Notes: generated by a model from the letters alone, not told the origin. A stretch of 64,000 nucleotides of DNA from Kitasatospora phosalacinea (GCF_000716545.1 NZ_JNWZ01000027.1:13046-77045), one strand, 5' to 3'; counted from the first letter of the stretch, positions 24,728 through 34,404 are shown. Translations and numbers: made by a program.

Positions 24728-25168
24728 TCAGAGCTTCGGGGGGCGGGCCTCGTACGGGGTGGAGAGGACGACGGTGGTGCGGGTGGAGACGCCGGCGGCG
24801 GAGCGGATCCGGGCGAGCAGGTCCTCCAGGTCGCCGGGGCCGGGGACGCGGACCTTGAGGATGTAGTTCTCGTCTCCGGCGACGCTGTGGCAGGCCTCGA
24901 TCTCGGACAGGCCGACCAGGCGCTCGGGGGTGTCGTCGGGGGCGCTGGGGTCGAAGGGCTTGACCGAGATGAACGCGGTGAGCGCCAGGTCGACCGCCTC
25001 GGGGTCGACGATGGCGGTGTAGCCGCGGATGACACCGCGCTGTTCGAGGCGGCGCACCCGCTGGTGCACGGCCGAGGTGGACAGGCCGGTGGCCTTGCCC
25101 AGGTCGGTGTAGCTCATCCGTCCGTCCTGCAGCAGCAGCTGGACGATGCGCTGGTCGAGTTCCTCCAC
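24728..25168 (-). CDS. Lrp/AsnC-family transcriptional regulator
   Basis: A 146-residue regulator with an N-terminal helix-turn-helix (MSYTDLGKATGLSTSAVHQRVRRLEQRGVI) and a C-terminal RAM ligand-binding domain (LTAFISVK and HSVAGDENYILKV). It likely senses an amino acid. The start is GTG 25168. The amidohydrolase follows at 31 nt, suggesting co-transcription and a role in amino-acid derivative breakdown. Confidence 0.93.
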   Translation of the reverse strand: MEELDQRIVQLLLQDGRMSYTDLGKATGLSTSAVHQRVRRLEQRGVIRGYTAIVDPEAVDLALTAFISVKPFDPSAPDDTPERLVGLSEIEACHSVAGDENYILKVRVPGPGDLEDLLARIRSAAGVSTRTTVVLSTPYEARPPKL

Positions 25169-25377
25169 AAGGCGTCAACCTACTCGATCGCGGCCGGGCT
25201 GTGCAGACAGCTCACCGGGGGGCGCATCCGGGGGGCACGTGCCAGGGGAATGTGGCGAGGAACACAGTCGGTGCATCACCGTGCGCCGGAGCGCAGGGTT
25301 ATGACACGCCCTCAATGGGAAGTGCTGCTGGTGGCCCGGACAACGAGAGGCTCCGGCCCGATCCTAGGGGGATCACG

Positions 25378-25770
25378 ATGCCTTCCACCGACCAGCGTTC
25401 CGACGTCGAGGACGAACCCGAGGCGCCCTTCGGGGCGGACCAGGGCGCGACCGACACCTGGGAGACCGTCCGGGTGCACTGCCCGGTCTGCGACCGGCCG
25501 ATCGCGTTGATCGGCGACGAGGAGCGCCTGCCGCAGCACGCGGTGCTCACCTCCGCGTGGAACCCCTTCCAGCCGGCGATCTGCCGGGGCACCGGCGCGC
25601 CGACGGCCGACCTGCCGGAGTGCGAGGAGCGGCCGGAGCGGGACGGCCCGGCCCACCTGGTGGCGCTGCCGACGGCGCTGGACTGGCGCACCCAGCCGTT
25701 CTCGCACGCCGGGGCCCACCGCGCGGTGCGCGCGTCCGTGCCCGCGCAGCGCGACCGCCGCGCGGCCTGA
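25378..25770 (+). CDS. Small protein with a CPVC motif
   Basis: A 130-residue protein. An acidic N-terminal stretch (DVEDEPEAPFGADQ) is followed by VRVHCPVCDRPI, a half zinc-ribbon-like motif. A second Cys is in QPAICRGTG and a third in DLPECEERPE. The start is ATG 25378 with an AGGGGGA ribosome site at about 6 nt. An in-frame ATG at 25316 would add 20 residues but lacks a comparable site. No family recognised. Confidence 0.75.
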   Translation: MPSTDQRSDVEDEPEAPFGADQGATDTWETVRVHCPVCDRPIALIGDEERLPQHAVLTSAWNPFQPAICRGTGAPTADLPECEERPERDGPAHLVALPTALDWRTQPFSHAGAHRAVRASVPAQRDRRAA

Positions 25771-25893
25771 GCCCGCGCGCACCCGAGAAGCCGGGCCGCC
25801 CCCGGCGGTCCGACGTCCTGGTGAGGGCGCCGCACGCGGTGCCCTCCGGGATCACCCCCCGGGACGACGGGCCCGGCCCCGTACCCTGGCCGG

Positions 25894-26553
25894 ATGGACG
25901 CCGTCCCCCCCGCCGCTCCTCCCGGCGCCTCCCCCGGCGCCGCCCCCGACCTGTCCGCGACGGCCGCGGGCCTGCTCGCGCTGCCGCCCTCGCTGGGGCC
26001 GGTGCGGCTGGTCGCGGTGGACGGGCACGCGGGTTCCGGCAAGACCACGTTCGCGGGGCGGCTGTCCGCCGCGCTCGGCGGCGCGCCGGTGGTGCACCTG
26101 GACGACCTGGCCACCCACCGGGAGCCGTTCGGCTGGACGGAGCGGCTGCGCGCGCAGGTGCTGGAGCCGCTGGCCCGCGGGGTCACGGCCCGGCACGCGG
26201 TGTACGACTGGACGGCGCGGGAGTTCGGCGCCGTGCGGGAGGTGCCGGCGGCGCCGGTGGTGCTGCTGGAGGGGGTGGGCGCGGGCCGGCGGGCGGTGCG
26301 CCCGCACCTGGCGGCGCTGCTGTGGATGGAGCTGGACCAGGCGGCGGCGCGGGCCCGCGGCGAGTTGCGGGACGGTCCGGAACTGGCCGAGTTCTGGGCG
26401 GGTTGGTCGCGTGCGGAGCACGCCCACTTCGCGGCCGACCCGAGCCGCCCGCACGCGGACCTGCGGGTCGACGGGGTCACCGGGCGAATCCTCCGCAGCA
26501 CCCTGAGTGAACCGAACACACCCCTCTTGACCTGCGACATCGACAGGATTTAA
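25894..26553 (+). CDS. P-loop uridine kinase-like protein
   Basis: A 219-residue P-loop NTPase. The Walker A motif is GHAGSGKT (44-51), and VVLLEGVGAG is in the Walker B position. It resembles uridine kinases and related nucleoside kinases. The start is ATG 25894, preceded by TACCCT at 25882-25887 with 6 nt between, so probably leaderless. The Pro/Ala-rich N-terminus (about 30 residues) precedes the fold. Substrate not proven. Confidence 0.85.
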   Translation: MDAVPPAAPPGASPGAAPDLSATAAGLLALPPSLGPVRLVAVDGHAGSGKTTFAGRLSAALGGAPVVHLDDLATHREPFGWTERLRAQVLEPLARGVTARHAVYDWTAREFGAVREVPAAPVVLLEGVGAGRRAVRPHLAALLWMELDQAAARARGELRDGPELAEFWAGWSRAEHAHFAADPSRPHADLRVDGVTGRILRSTLSEPNTPLLTCDIDRI

Positions 26554-26556
26554 GTT
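26527..26556 (+). promoter_or_regulatory. Promoter inside the kinase end, driving a candidate small RNA
   Basis: TTGACC (26527-26532), an 18-nt spacer and TAAGTT (26551-26556), a TANNNT -10. It overlaps the last codons of the kinase and points to an RNA starting near 26563 and ending at the hairpin at 26597-26638. Confidence 0.5.
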
Positions 26557-26560
26557 CTGC

Positions 26561-26645
26561 GTGTCGCGGAAAGCAGTTGAATCCGCAACCACAGACACGG
26601 CGCCTCCGGCTTGTTCCCCCGTGAGCCGGAGGCGCCGTCCTGCCC
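26561..26645 (+). ncRNA. Candidate small RNA with structured 5' end and terminator
   Basis: About 80 nt between a promoter-like sequence and a strong hairpin. It can fold with GTGTC (26561-26565) pairing to GACAC (26594-26598) and GCGGA (26566-26570) to TCCGC (26582-26586), followed by the terminator. No coding frame is evident. It could instead be the 3' UTR of the kinase; the promoter makes an independent transcript possible. Confidence 0.45.
26597..26638 (+). terminator. Terminator of kinase and candidate small RNA
   Basis: A perfect 14-bp stem (26597-26610 with 26625-26638) and 14-nt loop. Confidence 0.85.
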
Positions 26646-26778
26646 TCCCCCGCGCCCGTCGGGATGCGATCGTCTCGCGCCATTCGAGCCGCGCGTCACC
26701 CTTACGGATCAGCGCCGCGCCGGTACCATGCCACGCAGGCGCGCAGAGGAGCGCCCCGAGGTCTGGCGGGGGGCGTCA

Positions 26779-28698
26779 GTGACGGTGGAGAGTTCCGGCG
26801 GCAAGGGTCCCGCCGCGGCGGGTCCGGATCCGGACGCCGACCGCGCCTGGTCGCGTGCCATGGACGCCTACACGGCCGGTTCGTACGCCCGCGCGGAGGA
26901 GGAGTTCCGCGCCGCGGTCTACGTCGACCCCGGCATGGCCGACGCCTGGCTCGGGCTGCACGCGCTGCGCAGCGACACCGCGGGCGCGCTGCTGGCGATG
27001 CACCGGCACCGGGACCGCTTCGGCGAGCAGCGCGAGCGCCACCGCCGCCCGCTCAGCTCCTGGTACTGGCTGGGCTGGTGGGTGCAGCCGGTGCTGGAGA
27101 CCCCGCGGGACCTCGCGCTGGCGCACGCCTCGCACTGGCTGGACGGCCGCCACCTGACCGAGCTGGACCACGCCCTGACGACCTGTCCGCCGCCCGAGCA
27201 GGAGCCCGCGGTGCGCTTCCTGCACGCCTGCCGCTCCTACCTGCTCAAGGACTGGGAGCAGCTGATCCGGGACACCGACCGCCTGCTGGACGACCCGGTG
27301 CTGGGCATCGAGGCGGGCCTGTTCGCCGGCATGGCCCGGGTCCGCCTGGACATGTGCGCGCAGGCCCAGCGCCCGCTGGCGGCCTCGCTGACGCGCTGCC
27401 GCTCCGAGCAGCCGCAGCGCAAGGAGCTGCGCTACTGGCTGGCCCGGGCGTACGAGGGCGCGGGGCGCAGCGCGGCGGCGCTGCCGCTGTACCGGGCGGT
27501 GCACCGGGCGGACCCGGCGTTCATGGACACCGAGCAGCGGCTGGCGGCGATCGCCGCCGAGGACGGGCTGCTGGACGGCGAGGCGTTCGGCGGCTACCGG
27601 GGCACGGCGCAACCGCCGGGCGCCCTGGAGGAGTTGGAGCTGGTGGAGTTCCGCGGCGGCTCCGGCGGGGTCAGCGAGGAGGCCTGCGCCGAGGAGGAGG
27701 AAGAGGAGCCGGCCCCGGCCGAGCCGGGCCGGGCGCAGCTGGCCGAACGGGCCGTCGGCGCCTCGCCGCTGTCGCCGCGGTCGGGCGGCTGGCCCGCCGC
27801 GCAGGCCGTCCCGCCCTCGGGCCCGAACCCGGCGCCGGCCGCCCGGCTGGAGCTGGACCAGGCGCTGGCCGAACTGGAGGCGATGGTCGGCCTCGACCCG
27901 GTCAAGCGCCAGGTGCGGGCGCTGTCGGCCCAGTTGCGGATGGCCCGGCTGCGCGCGGACCGCGGGCTGCCGGTGCAGCCGCCCAAGCGGCACTTCGTGT
28001 TCTCCGGCCCCTCGGGCACCGGCAAGACCACGGTGGCGCGGATCCTCGGCCGGGTCTTCCACGCCCTGGGGTTGCTCTCCGGCGACCACCTGGTGGAGGC
28101 CCAACGGGCCGACCTGGTGGGCGAGTTCCTGGGCCAGACGGCGGTGAAGGCGAACGAGCTGATCGACTCGGCGCTGGACGGCGTGCTGTTCATAGACGAG
28201 GCGTACTCGCTGGCCAACTCCGGCTACAGCAAGGGTGACGCGTACGGCGACGAGGCGCTGCAGGTACTGCTGAAGCGGGCCGAGGACAACCGGGACAGAT
28301 TGGTCGTCATCCTCGCGGGGTACCCGGACGGCATGAATCGACTACTGGCAACGAACCCGGGTCTGAACTCCCGATTCACCACCCGGGTCGACTTCCCCTC
28401 CTACCGGCCCGCCGAACTGGCCGACATCGGCGTGAAGTTGGCGCGGGCCGACGGCGACGACTGGGACGTGGACGCGGCCGAGGAGCTGTCCTCGATCTGC
28501 GGGCACGTGGTCGCCGAGGGCTGGATCGACCAGCTCGGCAACGGCCGCTTCGTCCGCACCCTGTACGAGAAGTCCTGCGCCTACCGGGACCTGCGGCTCT
28601 CCGCGCTGCGCGGCACGCCCTCCCGGGAGGACCTGTCCACCCTCCGGCTGCCCGACCTGCTGCAGGCCTACGGCGAACTGATCGAAGGCCGGCAGTGA
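26779..28698 (+). CDS. TPR-AAA+ ATPase (CbxX/CfqX, EccA-like)
   Basis: A 639-residue protein. An N-terminal TPR-like helical region (about 20-300) precedes an acidic linker (EEEEEEPAPAE) and a C-terminal AAA+ domain of the CbxX/CfqX family. That domain has Walker A GPSGTGKT near 411-418, Walker B VLFIDEAY near 469-476 and sensor ILAGYPDGM. This is the arrangement of EccA, the ATPase of type VII secretion loci, and of related stand-alone ATPases. No EccB-E genes lie beside it. The start is GTG 26779 with GGGGGG 5 nt upstream; ATG 26728 is an alternative. A DUF4230 gene follows with a GTGA overlap, so the two are translationally coupled. Confidence 0.9.
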   Translation: MTVESSGGKGPAAAGPDPDADRAWSRAMDAYTAGSYARAEEEFRAAVYVDPGMADAWLGLHALRSDTAGALLAMHRHRDRFGEQRERHRRPLSSWYWLGWWVQPVLETPRDLALAHASHWLDGRHLTELDHALTTCPPPEQEPAVRFLHACRSYLLKDWEQLIRDTDRLLDDPVLGIEAGLFAGMARVRLDMCAQAQRPLAASLTRCRSEQPQRKELRYWLARAYEGAGRSAAALPLYRAVHRADPAFMDTEQRLAAIAAEDGLLDGEAFGGYRGTAQPPGALEELELVEFRGGSGGVSEEACAEEEEEEPAPAEPGRAQLAERAVGASPLSPRSGGWPAAQAVPPSGPNPAPAARLELDQALAELEAMVGLDPVKRQVRALSAQLRMARLRADRGLPVQPPKRHFVFSGPSGTGKTTVARILGRVFHALGLLSGDHLVEAQRADLVGEFLGQTAVKANELIDSALDGVLFIDEAYSLANSGYSKGDAYGDEALQVLLKRAEDNRDRLVVILAGYPDGMNRLLATNPGLNSRFTTRVDFPSYRPAELADIGVKLARADGDDWDVDAAEELSSICGHVVAEGWIDQLGNGRFVRTLYEKSCAYRDLRLSALRGTPSREDLSTLRLPDLLQAYGELIEGRQ

Positions 28699-29471
28699 AG
28701 GGCCTCGGGAAGTCCCGCGCGGGCCGGGCGGACGACGAGGACCCGACGCCGAGAGCCGAGGACGGGACGCGGGAGCTCCGCAGGGCCCGGGACGACCGGG
28801 ACGACCGGGAGCCGCTCGGCCGGACGGGCGGCGGGCGCCGGGTGCCCTGGTACCTGTCGCTGCCGATCACGCTGGCGGTGGTCTTCGCGCTGTTCCTGGG
28901 GATGGCCAACCTGGGCTGGCTGCCCGGGATCCCCAACCCGTTCGCCGAGAAGACCGTGGACCGCAGCCAGCCGGTGGTGCTCAAGTCCATCCAGAACATG
29001 AGCCGTTACAACGCGGCCACCGGCAACTTCCAGGTCATCGTGGACCTCGCCAACGAGGCGAAGTTCCTGCCGTCGGCGATCCTGGGCACCCGCAGCCTGT
29101 ACGTGGGCGCGGGCACCGTCGAGGCGTACGTGGACCTCGGCAAGCTCGGGCCGGACTCGGTGAAGGTCTCCGAGGACCGGCGGACGGTGACCATCACCAT
29201 CCCGCACGGGCAGCTCGCGGGGGCGTCGCTGGACGTCAAGAACTCCTACATGTACTCGCAGGAGCGCGGCCTGTTCGACCGGCTCGGCGACCTGTTCTCC
29301 TCCAGCACCTCCGACGACCAGCACAAGGTCGAGCTGCTGGCGGTCGAGAAGATCGACAAGGCGGCGAAGGACACCGAGCTGCCGAAGACGGCGGAGAACA
29401 ACACCAAGGCGATGCTGTCGGGCCTGCTGGGCTCGCTGGGCTTCACCTCGGTGACGATCGACGTGGTGTAG
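28695..29471 (+). CDS. DUF4230 family membrane-anchored protein
   Basis: A 258-residue protein. An Arg/Asp-rich cytoplasmic N-terminus (about 50 residues) precedes one transmembrane helix (about 52-75, ITLAVVFALFLGMANLGWLPG). The DUF4230 domain follows, with repeated beta segments such as FQVIVDLAN and VEAYVDLGKLG. Its function is not known. Translation is coupled to the AAA+ ATPase (GTGA), which may act on the protein or its complex in the membrane. Confidence 0.88.
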   Translation: MKGLGKSRAGRADDEDPTPRAEDGTRELRRARDDRDDREPLGRTGGGRRVPWYLSLPITLAVVFALFLGMANLGWLPGIPNPFAEKTVDRSQPVVLKSIQNMSRYNAATGNFQVIVDLANEAKFLPSAILGTRSLYVGAGTVEAYVDLGKLGPDSVKVSEDRRTVTITIPHGQLAGASLDVKNSYMYSQERGLFDRLGDLFSSSTSDDQHKVELLAVEKIDKAAKDTELPKTAENNTKAMLSGLLGSLGFTSVTIDVV

Positions 29472-29505
29472 CGCCCCCGCCCCGCGCCGTGCGGCCGCGG
29501 GGGCG
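29472..29505. terminator. Bidirectional terminator between DUF4230 and CNNM genes
   Basis: A 9-bp stem, CGCCCCCGC with GCGGGGGCG, and a 16-nt loop between convergent genes. Confidence 0.7.
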
Positions 29506-29514
29506 GGCCCGTCG

Positions 29515-30564
29515 TCAGCGCTGGGCGGTGGCGGGCGGCCGGTGGTCGGGGTCGTGCACCTCGCCGACCAGCTCCTCCAGCACGTCCTCCAGGGCGACCA
29601 GGCCGAGCTGGCGCCCGTCCGGGTCGACCACGGCGGCCAGGTGGGCGGCGGCGCGGCGCATCGCGGCGAGCGCGTCGTCCAGCGGCAGACCGGCGCGGAG
29701 CACGGTGATCGGCCGCCACAGCCGGGCCGGGATCGGCGCGGTGAGGTCGTCGGCCTCCAGCGAGTCCTTGAGGTGCAGGTAGCCGAGGACGGCGCCCTGC
29801 TCGTCGGCGACCGGGAAGCGGGAGAAGCCGGTGCGCACCGCGAGGCGCTGGATCTCCTCGCCGGTGACCTCGCGGCCGACGGTGACCAGCTGCTCGGGGG
29901 CGAGCAGCACCTCGGTGACCGGGCGGCTGCCCATCTCCAGGGCGTCCTCCAGGCGTTCGCGGCGGCTGTCGTCGAGCAGTCCGGCCTCGCCGGAGTCGGT
30001 GAGCATCAGCAGCAGCTGCTCGCTGGTGGCGACCGAGTCGACCTCGTCCTTGGGCTCGACCCGGAACAGCCGCAGCACGCCGTTGGCGAAGGCGTTCAGG
30101 AAGGCGATGAACGGGGTGAGCAGGCGGGCCAGGCGGTCCAGCGGCGGGCCGAGCCAGAGCGCGGCCTTCTCCGGGCCTGCCAGGGCGAGGTTCTTCGGGA
30201 CCATCTCGCCGATCACCATGTGCAGGAACACCACGATGCTCAGCGCGATGCCGTAGCTCAGCAGGTGCATCGCCGAGTCGGGCACGCCGAAGGCGTGGAA
30301 GGCGGGCTCCAGCAGGTGCGCGATGGTGGGTTCGGCGAGCGCGCCGAGCAGCAGCGAGCAGACGGTGATGCCGAGTTGGGCGGCGGCCAGCATCGCGGAG
30401 ACGTTGGACAGCGCGTGCAGCACGGTGCGGGCGCGCTTGTCGCCGGCCTCGGCGAGCGGTTCGATCTGGCTGCGGCGCACCGAGATGACGGCGAACTCGG
30501 CGCCGACGAAGAAGGCGTTGCCGAGCAGCAGGAGCAGGGAGAAGGCGAGTTGCAGGGCGCTCAT
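29515..30564 (-). CDS. CNNM-domain/CBS protein (hemolysin C family)
   Basis: A 349-residue membrane protein. The N-terminal CNNM (DUF21) domain has four helices (about 1-170, starting [22 protein letters not shown]), followed by a CBS pair (about 205-335). There is no CorC_HlyC domain, unlike its upstream neighbour. CNNM proteins are proposed Mg/Co transporters or regulators. Its start overlaps the stop of the neighbour by 4 nt (ATGA), so the two are translationally coupled and may form one complex. Confidence 0.92.
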   Translation of the reverse strand: MSALQLAFSLLLLLGNAFFVGAEFAVISVRRSQIEPLAEAGDKRARTVLHALSNVSAMLAAAQLGITVCSLLLGALAEPTIAHLLEPAFHAFGVPDSAMHLLSYGIALSIVVFLHMVIGEMVPKNLALAGPEKAALWLGPPLDRLARLLTPFIAFLNAFANGVLRLFRVEPKDEVDSVATSEQLLLMLTDSGEAGLLDDSRRERLEDALEMGSRPVTEVLLAPEQLVTVGREVTGEEIQRLAVRTGFSRFPVADEQGAVLGYLHLKDSLEADDLTAPIPARLWRPITVLRAGLPLDDALAAMRRAAAHLAAVVDPDGRQLGLVALEDVLEELVGEVHDPDHRPPATAQR

Positions 30565-31898
30565 CGGGTGCCGTCCTGGTCGTCCTGGTCGTCCTCGTGC
30601 ACCCGGCGGACCTCGACCCGGCTGGTGCGGTGCCGGTCGACGGCGGTCACGGTCAGTTCCCAGCCGGGCAGCCGGCCGCGTTCGCCGACGGCGGGGAGCT
30701 TGCCGAGCAGGTCGGCGAGCAGGCCGCCGAGCGTCTCGTACGGGCCGTCGGGGGCGTTCAGGCCGATCTTGGCGAGCTGGTCGAGCCGGGCGCGGCCGTC
30801 GGCGTCCCAGACCGGCAGTCCGTCGCGCGGGGCGAGCGGGCGCAGGTCGGGGGTGTCGGCGGGGTCGTGCTCGTCCTGGACCTCGCCGACCACCTCCTCG
30901 ACGATGTCCTCGATGGTGGCGACGCCGGCGGTGCCGCCGTACTCGTCGACCACCACGGCCATCGGTTCGCGGCCGCGCAGCAGGTCGAGCAGCCGCTCGG
31001 CGGGCATGGTCTCGGGGACCAGCAGCGGCGGGGCGGCCAGGTGGCGGACCCTGGTGTGGTCGCGGCGTCCGGCGGGGACGGCGAGGGCGTCCTTGAGGGT
31101 GACGGTGCCGGTGACCTCGTCGAGGCTCTCGGCGTACACCGGGAAGCGGCTCAGCCCGGTGGCCCGGGTCAGGTTGAGCACGTCGGTGGCGGTGGCGTCC
31201 TCCTGGAGGGCGGCGACGTCGATCCGCGGGGTCATCACGGACTCGGCGGTCAGCTCGCGCAGGCCCAGGGTGCGGACGAACAGCGTCGCGGACTGCTCGT
31301 CCATCGCCCCGGCCTGGTAGGAGTGCCGGGCCAGGGCGGCGAGTTCGTCGAGGGTGCGGGCGTGGCCGAGCTCCTCCTGCGGTTCGACGCCGAAGGCGCG
31401 CACGATCCGGTCGGCGGAGCCGTTGAGGAAGGCGATCAGCGGTCGGCAGGCGGCGGAGAACACCCGCTGCGGGCCGACCACGGCGTGGGCGACCTGCATG
31501 GGGCGGGAGATCGCCCAGTTCTTCGGGACGAGTTCGCCGATCACCATCTGGATCACGGTGGCCAGCACCAGGCCGACGATCACCGCGGTGCCGCGGGCCG
31601 CCGAGTCGGGCAGTCCGACGGCGGTGAACACCGGCTTGAGCAGGACGGACAGCGCCGGTTCGGCGAGCATGCCGACCACCAGCGAGGTGATGGTGATGCC
31701 GAGCTGGGCGCCGGAGAGCTGGAAGGAGAGCTTCCGCAGGGCCTTGGACAGGCTCCTGGCCTTGCGGTCGCCGGCGGCCGCGGCGCGTTCCACGGTGCCG
31801 CGGTCGGCGGTCACGAACGCGAACTCGGCGGCCACGAACAGGCCGTTGGCGAGGATGAGCAGGAAGGCCGCGAGGAGCAGGAGCCAGGCGGTGGTCAT
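30561..31898 (-). CDS. CNNM/CBS/CorC_HlyC protein (hemolysin C family)
   Basis: A 445-residue membrane protein. A CNNM domain ([20 protein letters not shown] and further helices, about 1-190), a CBS pair (about 210-330) and a C-terminal CorC_HlyC domain (about 345-435) are present in order. The family is associated with divalent cation export. An Asp-rich C-terminus ([10 protein letters not shown]) ends the protein. It is first of a coupled pair with the shorter CNNM gene. Confidence 0.93.
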   Translation of the reverse strand: MTTAWLLLLAAFLLILANGLFVAAEFAFVTADRGTVERAAAAGDRKARSLSKALRKLSFQLSGAQLGITITSLVVGMLAEPALSVLLKPVFTAVGLPDSAARGTAVIVGLVLATVIQMVIGELVPKNWAISRPMQVAHAVVGPQRVFSAACRPLIAFLNGSADRIVRAFGVEPQEELGHARTLDELAALARHSYQAGAMDEQSATLFVRTLGLRELTAESVMTPRIDVAALQEDATATDVLNLTRATGLSRFPVYAESLDEVTGTVTLKDALAVPAGRRDHTRVRHLAAPPLLVPETMPAERLLDLLRGREPMAVVVDEYGGTAGVATIEDIVEEVVGEVQDEHDPADTPDLRPLAPRDGLPVWDADGRARLDQLAKIGLNAPDGPYETLGGLLADLLGKLPAVGERGRLPGWELTVTAVDRHRTSRVEVRRVHEDDQDDQDGTR

Positions 31899-32007
31899 CG
31901 GGCCGCCCGCCTTCCCCGGCTGGAAACGTGCGCGGCGGCGCGGGTACTACCGGACGGATCGTCCATCGAGGGGAGGTGTCACTCCTCTGGTCGCGGGTGG
32001 ACGCGGG

Positions 32008-32031
32008 AAGCCCCGGACGTGCGTGGGGCTT
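32008..32031. terminator. Terminator after the rib-his operon
   Basis: AAGCCCC (32008-32014) pairs with GGGGCTT (32025-32031). It lies in the 208-base gap between the PH-domain gene and the CNNM gene, both on the minus strand. Confidence 0.6.
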
Positions 32032-32106
32032 TGCCGCGGTTTTACCAGCGTAGACGATACCCGAACGCTCCTTTGGCCCTGTTCGACCCGTCCGACCGGG
32101 GGCGTG

Positions 32107-32562
32107 TCAGGCCGGCTGCCCGGCGCCGCGCTCCTCGACCAGGGCGCGCAGGGCGCGGGCGGCGGCGACGGCCTGCGCGCGCCCGCCGCCGGGCTGGATC
32201 CCGACGGCGGCCAGCGCGGTGCCGTCGGCGAGGTCGAGCGTCACCCAGGGGTCGCCGGCCCGGAGGTTCACCCGGACCACCTCGGCCCAGGCCAGCCGGC
32301 GGCTGCGGACGAAGTTGACCACGGTCAGGCCCGCGTCGTCGGCGACCACCTTGGGGCGGGCCAGCATCAGGCCGACCGCGGCGAACAGCAGGCCGGAGCA
32401 GACCATCATCGCCCGGTCGTTGAACTGCCAGCTCTCCGGCAGCACGGCGGCCAGCACCGAGAACAGCACCACCAGCACGACGCACAGCGCGTAGAGGACG
32501 ACGCGGTTGCGGCGGGGCGCCCAGGTCACGGGGAGGACGGCGGCGGGTGCGGGCACGGACAC
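32107..32562 (-). CDS. PH-domain membrane protein
   Basis: A 151-residue protein. Two transmembrane helices ([21 protein letters not shown] and [16 protein letters not shown]) precede a bacterial PH-like domain (about 70-145) with the motif [17 protein letters not shown]. The start is GTG 32562, 55 nt after hisG, so it closes the riboflavin-histidine operon. I recall similar proteins next to hisG in other streptomycetes. Function unknown. Confidence 0.85.
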   Translation of the reverse strand: MSVPAPAAVLPVTWAPRRNRVVLYALCVVLVVLFSVLAAVLPESWQFNDRAMMVCSGLLFAAVGLMLARPKVVADDAGLTVVNFVRSRRLAWAEVVRVNLRAGDPWVTLDLADGTALAAVGIQPGGGRAQAVAAARALRALVEERGAGQPA

Positions 32563-32617
32563 GGGTGGCTCCAGGGTGGGGCGGGGGCCGCGCCGGCGGC
32601 CCCCGCCCGGTGGCGGG

Positions 32618-33466
32618 TCAGATGCGGCAGGCGTGGATGTTGGTGACCAGGATGGCGCGGGCGCCGATCGCCCACAGGTCGTCCATGATCCGCTGGGCCT
32701 CCTTGCGGAGCACCATCGAGCGGACCGCGACCCAGCCCTCGGTGTGCAGCGGCGAGACGGTCGGCGACTCCAGGCCCGGGGTGAGGGCGACGGCCTCGCC
32801 GACCTTCTCGGCGCGGATGTCGTAGTCCATCAGCACGTAGCGGCGGGCCACCAGCACGCCCTGCAGGCGGCGCAGGAACTGCTCGACCGCGGCGTCCTCG
32901 CCGGCGCCCTTGGAGCGGATCACCACGGCGTCGGAGACCAGGATCGGGTCGCCGAACACCTCCAGGCCGGCGTTGCGCAGGCTGGTGCCGGTCTCCACCA
33001 CGTCGGCGATGACGTCGGCGACGCCCAGGTGCACGGCGGTCTCGACGGCGCCGTCCAGCTTGGTGACGGTGGCCTTCACGCCGTGCTCGGCGAGGTGCTG
33101 CTCGACCAGGCCGGTGTACGAGGTGGCGATCCGCAGGCCGTCCAGGTCCCGGACGTCCGAGATCCCGGTGCCGACCGGCTTGGCGAAGCGGAAGGTCGAG
33201 CCGGCGAAGCCGAGCGCGAGCACCTCCTCGGCCTCGGAGGCCGAGTCCAGCAGCAGGTCGCGGCCGGTGATGCCGACGTCGAGCCGGCCGGAGCCGACGT
33301 ACACGGCGATGTCGCGGGGGCGCAGGAAGAAGAACTCGACCTGGTTGTCCGGGTCGACCAGGACGAGTTCCTTGGCCTCCTTGCGCTGCCGGTAGCCGGC
33401 CTCATGGAGCATCTCCGCCGCGGGACCCGAGAGCGAACCCTTGTTGGGGACGGCGATGCGGAGCAT
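32618..33466 (-). CDS. hisG: ATP phosphoribosyltransferase, long form
   Basis: A 282-residue enzyme for the first step of histidine synthesis, joining ATP and PRPP. The N-terminal sequence MLRIAVPNKGSLSG and the long C-terminal regulatory domain (SPTVSPLHTEGWVAVRSMV) identify the long, allosteric form, which needs no HisZ. The start is ATG 33466; a longer frame begins 10 codons upstream. It follows hisE by 41 nt. Confidence 0.97.
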   Translation of the reverse strand: MLRIAVPNKGSLSGPAAEMLHEAGYRQRKEAKELVLVDPDNQVEFFFLRPRDIAVYVGSGRLDVGITGRDLLLDSASEAEEVLALGFAGSTFRFAKPVGTGISDVRDLDGLRIATSYTGLVEQHLAEHGVKATVTKLDGAVETAVHLGVADVIADVVETGTSLRNAGLEVFGDPILVSDAVVIRSKGAGEDAAVEQFLRRLQGVLVARRYVLMDYDIRAEKVGEAVALTPGLESPTVSPLHTEGWVAVRSMVLRKEAQRIMDDLWAIGARAILVTNIHACRI

Positions 33467-33507
33467 GAGTGGCGAACCCTTCGCGTTGGCGATCAATGTG
33501 GTGGGGC

Positions 33508-33780
33508 CTAGAGGTACTTGTAGACGTCTTCGAGCGTCAGCCCGCGGGCGAGCATCATCACCTGAACGTGGTAGAGGAGCTGCGAGATCTCCTCGGCCGC
33601 CTCCTCGGGCGACTGGTACTCGGCGGCCATCCAGACCTCCGCGGCCTCCTCGACGACCTTCTTGCCGATCGCATGGACGCCCTGCTGCACGAGCTGGGCG
33701 GTACGGGAGGACTCGGGGTCGCCGGTGGCGGCCTTCTGCTGGAGCTCGGCGAAGAGCTCCTCGAATGTCTTGGAAGCCAT
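33508..33780 (-). CDS. hisE: Phosphoribosyl-ATP pyrophosphatase
   Basis: A 90-residue enzyme for step two of histidine synthesis, cleaving PR-ATP to PR-AMP. The all-alpha NTP pyrophosphohydrolase fold is clear ([17 protein letters not shown], with Glu metal ligands, and [13 protein letters not shown]). It is separate from HisI, as in other actinobacteria. It lies 83 nt downstream of ribH. Confidence 0.96.
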   Translation of the reverse strand: MASKTFEELFAELQQKAATGDPESSRTAQLVQQGVHAIGKKVVEEAAEVWMAAEYQSPEEAAEEISQLLYHVQVMMLARGLTLEDVYKYL

Positions 33781-33863
33781 GATGGGCTCACCTTACGGGG
33801 TGCGGGCTGACGGGCGGTAAACGGTTCCGCACCGTGGACAGTCGGACGGACGGCCGACCGGCC

Positions 33864-34355
33864 TCACGCCTTGGCGAGGGAGCGCAGCGCGGCGGCGGTG
33901 GCCACCGCGGCGGTGACCGCCTCGTGGCCCTTGTCCTCGGCGGAACCGGGCAGGCCGGCCCGGTCCAGCGCCTGCTGCTCGGTGTCGCAGGTGAGCACGC
34001 CGAAGCCGACCGGGACGCCGGTGTCCACCGACACCTGGGTCAGGCCGAGGGTGGCGCCCTGGCAGACGTAGTCGAAGTGCGGGGTGCCGCCGCGGATGAC
34101 CACGCCCAGTGCCACCACCGCGTCGTAGCCCGCGTCGGCCAGCCGCCTGGCGGCGACCGGCAGCTCGAAGGTGCCGGGGACGCGCAGCACGGTCGCGCCG
34201 TCGGCCGCGCCGAGTTCCTCCAGGGCGCGGCGCGCGCCGTCCAGCAGTCCGTCCATCACCTGCTCGTGCCACTGCGCGGCGACCACCGCGACCCGCAGGT
34301 CGGCGGTGTTCTCCAGGCTCTCGGGGGACAGGACGGGGGCTCCGTGGCCGGCCAT
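33864..34355 (-). CDS. ribH: 6,7-dimethyl-8-ribityllumazine synthase
   Basis: A 163-residue lumazine synthase, condensing ArPP with dihydroxybutanone phosphate. The conserved segments are present: [30 protein letters not shown] and [21 protein letters not shown]. It normally forms a 60-subunit shell around riboflavin synthase. It is downstream of ribBA with a 49-nt gap. Confidence 0.97.
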   Translation of the reverse strand: MAGHGAPVLSPESLENTADLRVAVVAAQWHEQVMDGLLDGARRALEELGAADGATVLRVPGTFELPVAARRLADAGYDAVVALGVVIRGGTPHFDYVCQGATLGLTQVSVDTGVPVGFGVLTCDTEQQALDRAGLPGSAEDKGHEAVTAAVATAAALRSLAKA

Positions 34356-34404
34356 GGTCGTCTTCCTCTGTTCGTTCGGTGTCGGTGCGCTGGTGCGGGT
34401 GCGG

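Noticed and set aside
25201..25377. Upstream in-frame extension of the CPVC protein (ATG 25316)
   Set aside because: The ATG at 25378 has a strong AGGGGGA site at proper spacing; the extension has none.
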